Positions 37,433-46,208 of a DNA stretch of 64,000 nucleotides are shown here, piece after piece. Each line of letters starts with the position of its first letter. Position 1 is the first letter of the stretch. Source of the stretch: an uncultured Saprospiraceae bacterium (lineage in GTDB: Bacteria; Bacteroidota; Bacteroidia; Chitinophagales; Saprospiraceae); contig CALISO010000020.1 in assembly GCA_938041445.1 (NCBI GenBank), positions 1 through 64,000 of the forward strand. Direction: 5' to 3'. The notes beneath the pieces are model-generated. The model did no database searches. It saw only the letters and a list, made by a program, of their open reading frames with translations, and had not been told where the DNA came from. Position numbers and translations under genes: made by a program.

Positions 37433-37470
37433 AAAAAAGGAGGGTAGATGATATAATCTACTCTCCTTTA
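37433..37470 (-). terminator. Rho-independent terminator of the sigma-factor operon
   Basis: On the minus strand AAAGGAGAGTAGAT and ATCTACCCTCCTTT pair with one mismatch around TATATC, followed by TTTTTT. It lies 25 bases after the stop at 37495. The 37259-37432 stretch shows nothing else clear. Confidence 0.8.
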
Positions 37471-37494
37471 GAGGGTTATAAATATGAATGATAT

Positions 37495-37962
37495 TTATTT
37501 TTCTTGCTGGTTGTCTAATCTTCTTTCACCCATCCTTTCTCTAACCTTACCCAATACTTCTTTTTTGAAATTATCTTCAGCTTTGAGGTAGTTAAGTATC
37601 TGGACTGATGTCAAATGCTGTTCTAGCTCGCTTACTAATTGCTTAGTAAGATCAATTCTTGTTTGAGCAGTGTTTAGTCGTTGTGTATACAACTTCTTTG
37701 CATCTGATTCAGTCAGATCAGTAATCTCTTCTCCACTACGTTTTTTTGCTGATCCTCTCATAGATTTAAACTGCTCTTCATACTTATTCATAATAGGCCA
37801 GAACACCTGAGCATCTTCAGCTGATAGACTCATTTCCTTCGTGATGTATGCGACTCTCATACTTTCAATATTCTCTCGTCTTTCATCACTTCTACCTTCT
37901 CCTCTTTGGCCAAAAGCAATAGAAGAGAATAGCAATGCTGTAGTTAATAGTATGTATTTCAT
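37495..37962 (-). CDS. Small secreted protein of the sigma-factor operon (probable sensor)
   Basis: A 155-residue exported protein with signal LLTTALLFSSIAFGQ. The rest is highly charged and helical (MSLSAEDAQVFWPIMNKYEEQF), resembling the Spy/CpxP-like helical proteins often annotated in Bacteroidota as sensor of ECF-type sigma factor. It is the third gene of a compact operon with the sigma factor and a membrane protein. I infer a periplasmic stress-sensing role. ATG at 37962. Confidence 0.75.
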   Translation of the reverse strand: MKYILLTTALLFSSIAFGQRGEGRSDERRENIESMRVAYITKEMSLSAEDAQVFWPIMNKYEEQFKSMRGSAKKRSGEEITDLTESDAKKLYTQRLNTAQTRIDLTKQLVSELEQHLTSVQILNYLKAEDNFKKEVLGKVRERMGERRLDNQQEK

Positions 37963-37994
37963 ATTTTTATATATTTATATTTGTTTTAATGTGT

Positions 37995-38402
37995 TTATAT
38001 CAAGTCTAGAATATCATCCAAGTCTACATCTTCTAAGTAGTCAATGAGTTCGTCATCTTCGATAAAGTTGTCGCTCAATAACTCACCAAATGCATCTAAG
38101 TCATCAAGTGTCAAAGCATCAGTATTATCAATCAAATAGTCTACGTAATCTATTCCTAAATCTGATTGTGATGACATTGTCTGATTATTATGCTCAGAAA
38201 TTATGTAGACACCGATTGCAAAACATGCAGCTATTGATGCGTATTTCATCACTATGCTTATCAACTTCCTCTTAGGTTCGTTTTTGCTAGATGGATAGTC
38301 ATCCTGAGCCATCGCAGTAATCTTAGCCATTGTAGCTGACTTTGAATTATCAAAGTAGTCTCTAGGCACTTTGAATTGTTTATTATGTCTATTCTCTTTC
38401 AT
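37995..38402 (-). CDS. Putative anti-sigma factor (one-TM protein)
   Basis: A 135-residue protein with a cytoplasmic, basic N-terminus (residues 1-50), one hydrophobic segment (MKYASIAACFAIGVYIISE) and an acidic extracytoplasmic tail rich in Asp and Leu. It has no clear zinc-finger anti-sigma motif. Its place directly downstream of an ECF sigma gene (7-base gap) and its topology suggest an anti-sigma factor. No family name can be supported beyond that. Confidence 0.65.
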   Translation of the reverse strand: MKENRHNKQFKVPRDYFDNSKSATMAKITAMAQDDYPSSKNEPKRKLISIVMKYASIAACFAIGVYIISEHNNQTMSSQSDLGIDYVDYLIDNTDALTLDDLDAFGELLSDNFIEDDELIDYLEDVDLDDILDLI

Positions 38403-38409
38403 AGCTTTT

Positions 38410-38943
38410 TTAAAAAATATCTGAAGTGATCGAAGCTTTTATCTTTGTAACAGCATGGTGGTATGACGCCTTAAGTCCTCCAACTGAGGTGCCAAGTATC
38501 TCACTTATTTCGTTGTACTTCATGTCTTGGTAATACTTCATATTGAATACAAGCATCTGTTTTTCAGGTAGACTGTCGATTGCTGTTTTTAACTGAATGA
38601 CTGCTTCATTTCCTTCGAAATACGGATCACTTTGCAGTAAATGTGCAACACTACCTTCAAGTGTATTCGTAGCCAGTTTTCTCTTGGTCTTATGAGTTAT
38701 CGCCTCATTAGTTGCTATCCGATAAAGCCAAGTATAAAGTGAAGACTTATTGTCAAATTTCGAAATGTTACGATAGACCTTTACCCACACATTTTGTAGT
38801 ACATCATCTGTATCTTCGTGTACAAGGACAATCCCTCTGACGTGCCAGTACAGTCTTTCCTGGTACTTGTCCAATAACCCTTGGAACCCTTGCTCCAGTG
38901 TAGCAGTATTCAGAATAGAAGTGATGATAGATTGATCAGTCAA
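38410..38943 (-). CDS. ECF-type RNA polymerase sigma factor
   Basis: A 177-residue sigma-70-family protein. Region 2 is visible as LYWHVRGIVLVHEDTDDVLQ and VWVKVYRNISKFDNKSSLYT, with WLYRIATNEAITHKTK next. Region 4 is SLPEKQMLVFNMKYYQDMKY followed by NEISEILGTSVGGLKASYHH. The start appears to be TTG at 38943. The two genes behind it look like an anti-sigma factor and a sensor, so it probably controls an envelope response. Its promoter targets are unknown. Confidence 0.9.
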   Translation of the reverse strand: MTDQSIITSILNTATLEQGFQGLLDKYQERLYWHVRGIVLVHEDTDDVLQNVWVKVYRNISKFDNKSSLYTWLYRIATNEAITHKTKRKLATNTLEGSVAHLLQSDPYFEGNEAVIQLKTAIDSLPEKQMLVFNMKYYQDMKYNEISEILGTSVGGLKASYHHAVTKIKASITSDIF

Positions 38944-39018
38944 GGATCTTTTTGCTTGTGTTCATCTACTTAGATAGCAGAATGACTTGAAGGTTTAATC
39001 CAGAAGAAAAATTATTGA

Positions 39019-40080
39019 TTAAAAGCTTGGGCAGAAGTAGTCGTCGTTCTCAAAAGATCCAATGAATCTTAAAGTGAACTCGATGGAGTTAAGGCTACTA
39101 TTAGGACTGGATAGAGTATTAATATTGAAATCATAATTGATACCAAATCTGAAGCTACCAACTTCAAATCCTACTGTAGGTACTACATATCTAGGTTTTA
39201 ACCCGCCGATTTCATTATCCACAAGTCTCAGCCAAGCACCTGTATATAGCGCAGTATTCGATTGGATAAAATCAAATAAGAAGTATGTACCTACTGCTAC
39301 TTGTCTGTAATCTCCTTGATTGATATAAATTACTCGAGGTGAGATTGAAGTAAAGTTAGCGATCTTAAAGTCAACACTTCCTAGGGCACTAAACTTTCGA
39401 TAGAGTTGGAAATCAACTTCAGTACCTACATCAATAAATTGAGCTGATGAAAAGAACGAAAGTGTAGGTTCATTGATATGGTGCATCGCTGCTCCTAAAA
39501 ACACTGAGACACTTTCTGAGGGCTGCCCACTATACGTCAATCCAAATCCTACATCACTGTAACCAAAATTATTAGGAGGAAAGGGCTCTTCAGTGAGTTG
39601 GTCGAAGTCATCAATTTCATTGAATTCATCTCCAAAGTCTAGGTTGTCGTAGTTGATATTTTTCTGTTGAACACCTATAAGTAGACCTGCGCTAATGTAG
39701 TTATTAGAGTTTCTAGAGAGTCGTTTATGATAGGCTAGATTGAGTCCGATACTATTGGTATTGAGCTCAAAAGTCTGTGCTTGATCAGTGAAAAAGAAAA
39801 CTCCAACACCGAATGAATCTCCATTTTTAATCCCATTCTTTGATGGGATGTCAAACTTCACATCTCCGCCAAATCCGAATGTTGTCAACGGAGTTTGGAG
39901 ATTACGGTTTTGGTCTCTGTAAGCTGCAACGATACGATATTTACCATCGATGTTACCGGCCATAGCTGGATTGAGATATTGAGGTACAGCTAAGTACTGA
40001 GAAAACTGAACGTCTTGGCCATTTACGCTAAGTGCGGCTATGCAAGTAAGTATAATGGTCGTAATAAATCTGTAAATCAT
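39019..40080 (-). CDS. PorP/SprF family type IX secretion outer-membrane protein
   Basis: From ATG 40080 the protein has 353 residues. A signal peptide (TIILTCIAALSVNGQ) is followed by QDVQFSQYLAVPQYLNPAMAGN, the hallmark of the PorP/SprF family. The rest alternates as in an outer-membrane beta barrel and ends in aromatic residues (ENDDYFCPSF). Members anchor cell-surface adhesins such as SprB, or are paired with T9SS cargo. A longer frame opens at 40101, but the extra 7 residues precede the signal peptide. No obvious large partner gene lies next to it here. Confidence 0.9.
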   Translation of the reverse strand: MIYRFITTIILTCIAALSVNGQDVQFSQYLAVPQYLNPAMAGNIDGKYRIVAAYRDQNRNLQTPLTTFGFGGDVKFDIPSKNGIKNGDSFGVGVFFFTDQAQTFELNTNSIGLNLAYHKRLSRNSNNYISAGLLIGVQQKNINYDNLDFGDEFNEIDDFDQLTEEPFPPNNFGYSDVGFGLTYSGQPSESVSVFLGAAMHHINEPTLSFFSSAQFIDVGTEVDFQLYRKFSALGSVDFKIANFTSISPRVIYINQGDYRQVAVGTYFLFDFIQSNTALYTGAWLRLVDNEIGGLKPRYVVPTVGFEVGSFRFGINYDFNINTLSSPNSSLNSIEFTLRFIGSFENDDYFCPSF

Positions 40081-40134
40081 AGATATAACTAAAGTCGTCA
40101 ATTACCCTCAAAGCTACTAAAACGAAAAGTGCGG

Positions 40135-41079
40135 TCACCAATTATGTCCATTAAAGGATTCTCTTGGTAAAATATTCAAAATAAAGCCGTCATAGCCTTT
40201 TAATGTTGATGCAAAATGGTGTTTAGCCTCTCTATATGGTTCTTCTCCTCTTCGATACCTACTTGAGTAGTGGCCAGTAACCAATGTTTGGACATTCGAT
40301 AACTTAGCAATTTGAGCGGCTTGCTTTCCTGTTGTATGAAAGCGTTCTGCTGCTTCTACTTCAAATTCTGAGGTATATGTTGTCTCATGATACAGGACAT
40401 CGACAGAATCTAGCACATCTACCAGTGATTCGTCATAAATCGTATCGCTACAATACGCATAGCTTCTGGCAGCAGGCCTAGTATGAACTAAGTCCAAATA
40501 GTTCAATTTCTCGTTACCTTCTCTGATATCCTTACCTGATTTCACAGCTTTGATCTCCTCGATACTCAAGCCAAATTCTGTGATCTTTTCAGCATTGATG
40601 TTGAATTGTGTGAGGACTTCATCAAAGCGATAGCCATAAGTCTCTATTCTATGTTTCATCGGAAATGCCGTCACAGTTAATTCATGGTTTTTCCAAATAA
40701 CCGTAGGTGAGTCCATCTCAATTTCGTGGACTTGAAGGTCAAATGAAAGTGTTGTGCCGCCTACTTCAAGGTTTATGTCTATATATTTTTTTAATCCTGA
40801 TGGTCCAAATATGTGCAGAGGAGTATTTCTATTGAAGTGATTGTACGATGTCAAAATACCTGGCAATCCAAATAAATGATCCCCATGCAAATGTGAGATA
40901 AAGATACATCTCAGTTTATTTCGCTTGATTTTGTATTCAGCCATTCTGATCTGAGCACCTTCTCCAGCGTCTATCAAGAAGTAGTTATCGTTATAGTTGA
41001 TCGCTTGACAACTTGTCAATCGTCCAAAGGCAGGCATAGCAGCATTAGATCCTAATATTGTTAGCTGGAAAGTCTTCAT
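40135..41079 (-). CDS. rnz: Ribonuclease Z
   Basis: A 314-residue beta-lactamase-fold nuclease that processes tRNA 3' ends. The zinc motif is FISHLHGDHLFGLPGIL (HxHxDH), and YAYCSDTIYDES (His/Asp ligands) and VTGHYSSRYRRGEEPYREA (last His) complete the set. The N-terminus (LTILGSNAAMPAFGRLTSC) fits the RNase Z family. The length is normal for the short form. It lies between the PorP/SprF gene and the STAS gene on the same strand. Confidence 0.94.
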   Translation of the reverse strand: MKTFQLTILGSNAAMPAFGRLTSCQAINYNDNYFLIDAGEGAQIRMAEYKIKRNKLRCIFISHLHGDHLFGLPGILTSYNHFNRNTPLHIFGPSGLKKYIDINLEVGGTTLSFDLQVHEIEMDSPTVIWKNHELTVTAFPMKHRIETYGYRFDEVLTQFNINAEKITEFGLSIEEIKAVKSGKDIREGNEKLNYLDLVHTRPAARSYAYCSDTIYDESLVDVLDSVDVLYHETTYTSEFEVEAAERFHTTGKQAAQIAKLSNVQTLVTGHYSSRYRRGEEPYREAKHHFASTLKGYDGFILNILPRESFNGHNW

Positions 41080-41167
41080 AACTTGATAAGCTATTACGGC
41101 AATTAAGGGTGCTACAAGTGGATAAGCACGAATCTAAAAATTAAAGAAATAGATGGTGTAACCTGTC

Positions 41168-41551
41168 TTATTCCTCTTCAGAATCCGAGGTTAATTCTTT
41201 TTCAATTGTCTCCATAAATACGTAGTCGATAGCTTCTTCTACAGTAGGGATAATTGTAAGAATAGTCTCGAGTCTTGAAATAGTGATAAGCTTAGTAACA
41301 GCTGGGTGTGCTATTCCTGTTAGGATAAATGATCCATAATCCTTCCATAACCTATTAGCCGTAAGAATAGCACTTAAGCCCGAAGAATCCACATACTTAA
41401 CATTACCCAAATCCAAAATAAGATTGGCAACTCCCTCATTCCTTAAGAAGACAAATTCAGACTTCAAGTCAGGGGCCATTAAGGAATTTAGATTCTCCTC
41501 ATTGAGTTGGAGAATTGTATATTTTTCTTGCTTATCTAATGAATACTTCAT
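41168..41551 (-). CDS. STAS domain protein (anti-sigma factor antagonist type)
   Basis: A 127-residue protein with the STAS fold of SpoIIAA/RsbV. The phosphorylatable serine is in LDLGNVKYVDSSGLSAILTA (Ser 56 or 57), and TGIAHPAVTKLITISRLETI follows as expected. The last 15 residues are acidic. It may signal through an anti-sigma or kinase partner, but none is adjacent. ATG at 41551. Confidence 0.85.
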   Translation of the reverse strand: MKYSLDKQEKYTILQLNEENLNSLMAPDLKSEFVFLRNEGVANLILDLGNVKYVDSSGLSAILTANRLWKDYGSFILTGIAHPAVTKLITISRLETILTIIPTVEEAIDYVFMETIEKELTSDSEEE

Positions 41552-41989
41552 TATCGGATTTTTAGAGGCTTCTCTTATTGAGAAAGCGCAAATTTATTAT
41601 TTTTTTTTAACACACAGCGATTGCTGCCGATAGCTTATTAAACTATTTATAATTTCCGCCATTTTTAAACAATTTATTCGCCGAGTTTTTTTACTAAGTT
41701 AAATACTCGATAAGATATTGTTAGCCATATGTTTATTTGTCCTAAAGCCTTAGTAACTAGTCCATTAGTTTGACCTTTGCATATAGGTAGTTTAGGGAAA
41801 TGTCCTCACAGATAGTAAGAACGGATTAAAGCGATGTTAATATCTAATACTGAGGAAACCATTTGGGACACAATGGCATATAAGTTATGACAGGAGTTCT
41901 GATGTATCGGATGTTCTCTGACAGCATAGCAGATTGTTAGCAGTTGGTACAATTATTCCTTACCTTTACAATGACTGAAACAGTTAATT
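41552..41989. other. Non-coding gap of 438 bases before clpC
   Basis: No plausible gene is seen on either strand. It should hold divergent promoters for the STAS gene and clpC. A -7-like TACCTTTA at 41961-41968 is 22 bases before the clpC ATG. No CtsR- or CIRCE-like inverted repeat was recognised. Confidence 0.5.
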
Positions 41990-44539
41990 ATGAATAGACG
42001 ATTTTCACAAGATGTAAAAAAGATTATCTCAACCAGCAAGGATGAGGCAATCAGACTAGGTAACGACTATATCGGTACTGAGCATTTTTTACTTGGAATG
42101 ATCAAGCAACCGCAAAGTCTAGCAATCAAAGTTCTAGACTCTCTGGATGTGAATTTGGAAGAATTGAAGGCGCAAATCGAGAAGTTATCTAAACCATCAG
42201 CTCATCTAAAAACTGATGTAAGTATTGGTAGCTTACCGCTAAATAGGCATGCAGAGAAAGTACTCAAAGTGACTTTCCTTGAAGCGAAGCTCTTTAAAAA
42301 TGATGAAATTTGTCCAGAGCACTTATTACTATCAATTCTTAAGCACGAAGAAAATGATGCTTCTCAGATATTGATGCAACTTGATATCGATTATGAGATA
42401 TACAAGAAGGAGCTAGAGTATGTCGTACATGAAGATTCCGAAGAAATCAATGATATTATGGGAGCAACAGGATCAGACTCTGATACGCCATTCGATGAAG
42501 GTTCTCAACAATCTTTTGGCGGTGCCAAAGGATCAACTAAGTCTCGTACTCCTGTCCTTGATAACTTCGGTAGAGATGTTACCAAGATGGCAGAAGAAGG
42601 CAAACTTGACCCGATTATTGGTAGAAAAGAAGAGATAGAACGTGTCTCCCAAATATTATCACGAAGAAAGAAAAACAATCCAATCCTTATTGGTGAACCT
42701 GGAGTAGGAAAGACTGCAATTGTAGAAGGTCTTGCGATGAGGATTATGGAGAAGAAGGTCTCTCGAACACTCTTCAATAAGCGTATCATCATGCTTGACC
42801 TTGCAGCACTAGTTGCAGGGACTAAGTATAGAGGTCAATTTGAAGAGCGAATGAAAGCGATTATGAATGAGCTTCAAAAGACGAGAGATGTGATCTTGTT
42901 TATCGATGAAATTCATACGATTGTTGGTGCCGGTGGCGCTACAGGATCACTTGATGCAAGTAATATCTTTAAGCCGGCATTGGCTAGAGGTGAGTTACAA
43001 TGTATCGGGGCATCTACTCTAGATGAGTATCGACAGTATATCGAAAAAGATGGAGCACTAGACAGAAGATTTCAAAAGGTTATTGTTGAGCCACCTTCAG
43101 CAGAAGAGGCTATTCATATATTAGGCAATATTGCACCAAAGTATGAGGAGTTCCACAATGTAACATATTCAGAAGATGCGATCAAAGCTTGCGTGAAGTT
43201 GAGTGATCGATATATAACTGATAGATTTTTGCCAGACAAGGCGATTGACGTATTGGATGAAGTAGGAGCTAGAACTCACCTGAAGAATATCCATGTACCT
43301 AAGTATATAGAAGATCTTGAAAAGCAAATCGAGTCAGTCAAGAATTTAAAGAATCAAGCAGTCAAAGGACAACAGTATGAGAAAGCTGCTGATCTGAGAG
43401 ACCACGAATCTAAATTGACTAAGAAGCTAGAACAAGGGAAGAAAGACTGGGAAGAGGAATCTAAGCAAAAGAGATATCCTGTCAATGAAAGTGATATCGC
43501 AGAAGTGGTATCAATGATGACAGGTATACCAGTGACCAAAGTCGCTAAAAGTGAAAATAAGAAATTGGTCAATATGGCCAAAGAGCTTAAGAATCATATC
43601 ATAGGTCAAGATAACGCAGTAGAAAAGATTACTAAGTCTATTCAACGTAATCGTATTGGACTTAAAGATCCAAATAAGCCAATCGGTACATTTATCTTTC
43701 TAGGCCCAACTGGTGTCGGTAAGACTGAGCTGGCAAAGGCGATGGCAAAGCATGTATTTGATTCGGAAGATGCTTTGATAAGGATTGATATGTCCGAGTA
43801 TATGGAAAAGTTCTCTGTCAGTAGGTTGATAGGAGCACCTCCAGGATATGTAGGATATGAAGAGGGAGGACAGTTGACAGAAAAGGTGAGAAGAAAGCCT
43901 TATTCAGTTGTATTACTGGATGAGATTGAGAAAGCACACCCAGATATCTTCAATATTTTATTGCAAGTATTAGATGATGGTCAATTGACTGATGGTCTTG
44001 GTAGAAAAGTAGATTTCAAGAACTGTATGATTATTATGACATCCAATATAGGTGTCAGACAATTGAAAGATTTTGGAACTGGAGTCGGATTTGCCACTAA
44101 GGCTAGAGAAGAGTCAACAGACAATGATTCAAAAGGAATTATCCAGAATGCGTTGAAAAAGACATTCTCGCCAGAATTTCTAAATAGGATTGATGATGTC
44201 GTCATCTTCAATAGTCTCTCACAAGCGGATATTATGAAGATCATTGATATCACCCTTAAGGACTTGTATGCGAGATTAGATAGTATGGGTGAGTTTAAGA
44301 TTAAGTTGTCAGCTCCAGCTAAGAAGTTTGTTGCCGAGAAAGGATTTGATCCACAATTTGGAGCAAGACCACTCAATAGAGCAATCCAAAAACATTTAGA
44401 AGATCCGATTGCAGAATTCATACTAACTGAAGACCCACCAGAAGGGTCAGAGCTTTCAGCTAAACTGGATAAAAAAGATGAAAAAATAGTCATTGGGCTA
44501 GTGAAGTCGCCCGTCGTGGATGACGTAGACCAAGATTAA
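41990..44539 (+). CDS. clpC: ATP-dependent Clp protease ATP-binding subunit ClpC
   Basis: An 849-residue AAA+ unfoldase that feeds proteins to ClpP. The N-terminal double Clp_N repeat occupies about residues 1-145 ([20 protein letters not shown]). Walker A of the first AAA+ domain is GEPGVGKT (235-242); a UVR-like segment ([19 protein letters not shown]) sits in the middle; Walker A of the second is GPTGVGKT (572-579). The UVR motif distinguishes ClpC from ClpA and ClpB. The end is acidic (VVDDVDQD). ATG at 41990. infC follows after 39 bases. Confidence 0.95.
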   Translation: MNRRFSQDVKKIISTSKDEAIRLGNDYIGTEHFLLGMIKQPQSLAIKVLDSLDVNLEELKAQIEKLSKPSAHLKTDVSIGSLPLNRHAEKVLKVTFLEAKLFKNDEICPEHLLLSILKHEENDASQILMQLDIDYEIYKKELEYVVHEDSEEINDIMGATGSDSDTPFDEGSQQSFGGAKGSTKSRTPVLDNFGRDVTKMAEEGKLDPIIGRKEEIERVSQILSRRKKNNPILIGEPGVGKTAIVEGLAMRIMEKKVSRTLFNKRIIMLDLAALVAGTKYRGQFEERMKAIMNELQKTRDVILFIDEIHTIVGAGGATGSLDASNIFKPALARGELQCIGASTLDEYRQYIEKDGALDRRFQKVIVEPPSAEEAIHILGNIAPKYEEFHNVTYSEDAIKACVKLSDRYITDRFLPDKAIDVLDEVGARTHLKNIHVPKYIEDLEKQIESVKNLKNQAVKGQQYEKAADLRDHESKLTKKLEQGKKDWEEESKQKRYPVNESDIAEVVSMMTGIPVTKVAKSENKKLVNMAKELKNHIIGQDNAVEKITKSIQRNRIGLKDPNKPIGTFIFLGPTGVGKTELAKAMAKHVFDSEDALIRIDMSEYMEKFSVSRLIGAPPGYVGYEEGGQLTEKVRRKPYSVVLLDEIEKAHPDIFNILLQVLDDGQLTDGLGRKVDFKNCMIIMTSNIGVRQLKDFGTGVGFATKAREESTDNDSKGIIQNALKKTFSPEFLNRIDDVVIFNSLSQADIMKIIDITLKDLYARLDSMGEFKIKLSAPAKKFVAEKGFDPQFGARPLNRAIQKHLEDPIAEFILTEDPPEGSELSAKLDKKDEKIVIGLVKSPVVDDVDQD

Positions 44540-44541
44540 CC

Positions 44542-44549
44542 TATATTTG
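44542..44549 (+). promoter_or_regulatory. Candidate -7 element upstream of infC
   Basis: TATATTTG fits TAnnTTTG exactly and lies 29 bases before the infC start, just after the clpC stop. No clear -33 TTTG is visible. Confidence 0.4.
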
Positions 44550-44578
44550 TATTAAATTATAAACTTAAACTAAAGCAT

Positions 44579-45163
44579 TTGGCAAGAAGATCAAGAAGAC
44601 CAATACGAAGAGAGGTCAAGCCTCAATTCAATATTAATGAGAAAATCCGAGCTCCTAAGATTAGAGTAGTAGGGGATGACCTCGAAGCTATTTCAGAAGA
44701 AATAGGTGAGACTGTAGAAAATGGTGTTTACAACACTAATAGAGCACTAGCACTCGCTAGAAAAGTAGGTCTTGACCTAGTGGAGATCAGTCCAAATGCA
44801 GAGCCTCCGGTTTGTAAAATTATCGATTATAACAAGTTCCTTTATCTCAAAAGGAAAAAAGAAAAAGAGATCAAGTCCAAAACTGTCAAGACTGTAATCA
44901 AAGAAATTAGATTTGGTCCTAACACAGATGATCATGACTTTGAGTTCAAGTTGCGACATGCTCGTAAATTCCTAGAAGATGGTGCTAAAGTCAAGGCTTA
45001 CGTACACTTCAGAGGTAGAACTATCGTCTTCAAAGATCGTGGAGAACTTCTCTTACTAAGACTCATTAATGAGCTTGCTGATGTAGGTGGTGCTGAGACA
45101 CTTCCTAAGTTAGAAGGCCGTAGGATGATCGTCTTAATCTCTCCAATGAAGAAAAAGAAGTAA
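44579..45163 (+). CDS. infC: Translation initiation factor IF-3
   Basis: A 194-residue factor that dissociates ribosomes and controls start-codon choice. The N-terminal domain ([20 protein letters not shown]), the linker ([20 protein letters not shown] region) and the C-terminal domain ([20 protein letters not shown]) are all present. The start appears to be TTG at 44579; non-AUG starts in infC allow self-regulation in other bacteria, which could apply here. It is followed by rpmI and rplT, the classical IF-3 operon. Confidence 0.95.
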   Translation: MARRSRRPIRREVKPQFNINEKIRAPKIRVVGDDLEAISEEIGETVENGVYNTNRALALARKVGLDLVEISPNAEPPVCKIIDYNKFLYLKRKKEKEIKSKTVKTVIKEIRFGPNTDDHDFEFKLRHARKFLEDGAKVKAYVHFRGRTIVFKDRGELLLLRLINELADVGGAETLPKLEGRRMIVLISPMKKKK

Positions 45164-45189
45164 TTACACCTTGTTTGGTCAAAAAGTAT

Positions 45190-45197
45190 TACTTTTG
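45190..45197 (+). promoter_or_regulatory. Candidate promoter for rpmI-rplT
   Basis: TACTTTTG fits the TAnnTTTG -7 consensus and lies 20 bases before the rpmI ATG. A TTG at 45171-45173 is 16 bases upstream and could be the -33 element. Confidence 0.45.
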
Positions 45198-45217
45198 CAC
45201 TTCCAAAATTGTATGGT

Positions 45218-45415
45218 ATGCCAAAGATGAAAACGAACTCAAGTGCTAAGAAGAGATTTAGAGTAAGAAGCTCCGGAAAGATTAAAAGATTCCAAGCTGG
45301 TACTAGGCACTTAAGAAGAAAGAAGTCAAAGAGAGCGAAGACTAACCTACTAGGTAGTACTTCAGTAGCAACTGCTGATAGCAAAAGAATCAAAGCACTT
45401 CTTGGGATCAACTAG
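45218..45415 (+). CDS. rpmI: Ribosomal protein bL35
   Basis: A 65-residue basic ribosomal protein of the large subunit. The start MPKMKTNSSAKKRFRVR and the body TGTRHLRRKKS-like segment (GTRHLRRKKSKRAKTNL) are typical. The ATG at 45218 is preferred over a TTG at 45209 because family members begin with MPKMKTNS. It lies between infC and rplT. Confidence 0.96.
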   Translation: MPKMKTNSSAKKRFRVRSSGKIKRFQAGTRHLRRKKSKRAKTNLLGSTSVATADSKRIKALLGIN

Positions 45416-45519
45416 GATCTCTTGCCTTTGATTCAAAACAATAATTAGATTTTAATCATCTGGTATAGGACTAAAGCACCGTGAAATAGAGGTCTCTGTA
45501 TCAATAAATTCAAATATAT

Positions 45520-45864
45520 ATGCCACGTTCAGTAAATGCTGTAGCATCTAGAAAACGAAGAAAGAAGGTCTTAAAAGCAACCAGAGGATACTTTGGTGCT
45601 AGATCTAATGTCCACACTGTTGCAAAGAATGCCCTTGATAAAGCTTGGGGATATGCATACAGAGACAGAAAAAATAAGAAAAGAGCCTTCAGAAAGCTTT
45701 GGATTGCAAGAATTAATGCAGGAGCAAGACAAGAAGGTACTACTTACTCTAAGCTTATGCACGGATTAAAGCAGAACAATATCGATCTAAATAGAAAAGT
45801 GCTTGCTGATCTTGCGATGAATCATTATGATACATTCAAGTCAGTTGTAGCTAAAGTAAGCTAG
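45520..45864 (+). CDS. rplT: Ribosomal protein bL20
   Basis: A 114-residue ribosomal protein that binds 23S rRNA early in assembly. The N-terminus [20 protein letters not shown] and the block [19 protein letters not shown] are family hallmarks, and [13 protein letters not shown] is in the expected place. In many bacteria it represses its own operon. The 104-base gap after rpmI shows no clear folded leader. A strong terminator follows. Confidence 0.97.
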   Translation: MPRSVNAVASRKRRKKVLKATRGYFGARSNVHTVAKNALDKAWGYAYRDRKNKKRAFRKLWIARINAGARQEGTTYSKLMHGLKQNNIDLNRKVLADLAMNHYDTFKSVVAKVS

Positions 45865-45901
45865 TCTTACAAAGAAAACCCTCCAAAAATCAATTGGATC
45901 A

Positions 45902-45929
45902 GGCTGTCAAGTAATTGACAGCCTTTTTT
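45902..45929 (+). terminator. Rho-independent terminator of infC-rpmI-rplT
   Basis: GGCTGTCAA (45902-45910) pairs perfectly with TTGACAGCC (45915-45923) around the tetraloop GTAA, followed by TTTTTT. It lies 37 bases after the rplT stop. Confidence 0.92.
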
Positions 45930-45976
45930 GTTTGTGATCGGTATCAGATATCTGCAAGACCTATTCGATGATTACT

Positions 45977-45984
45977 TATATTTG
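45977..45984 (+). promoter_or_regulatory. Candidate -7 element upstream of the small membrane protein and holA
   Basis: TATATTTG matches TAnnTTTG and is 20 bases before the ATG at 46005, right behind the rplT terminator. The -33 element is not clear. Confidence 0.4.
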
Positions 45985-46004
45985 ATTTTAATCTAACACT
46001 GAGT

Positions 46005-46199
46005 ATGAAGCAAGCGATAATACGAACAGTCATATTTGCAGTAATCATTATACTGCTAGAGATAGGATTGGGCTATTATAAAGCCAATTCGGAGGGAGGT
46101 ACATATTCTCTTAGTAATTCTAATATTGGACTGATTGGCATTTTTATCCTTGCCTACTTTGTGCTACAAGTGTTCAAGTTTCGGAGATTCGACAAATAA
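46005..46199 (+). CDS. Small two-helix membrane protein, unknown
   Basis: A 64-residue protein with two hydrophobic segments (VIFAVIIILLEIGLGYYK and IGIFILAYFVLQVF) joined by a short polar loop, and a basic end (KFRRFDK). No family is recognised. It lies 9 bases before holA on the same strand and behind a terminator and a promoter-like element, so it is probably real and co-transcribed with holA. Confidence 0.6.
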   Translation: MKQAIIRTVIFAVIIILLEIGLGYYKANSEGGTYSLSNSNIGLIGIFILAYFVLQVFKFRRFDK

Positions 46200-46208
46200 T
46201 CATACTCC

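Noticed and set aside
41971-41997. Eight-codon reading frame overlapping the clpC start (ATG 41971 to TAG 41995-41997)
   Set aside because: It is too short to be distinguished from chance. It could be a leader peptide, but no conserved or repeated feature supports it.
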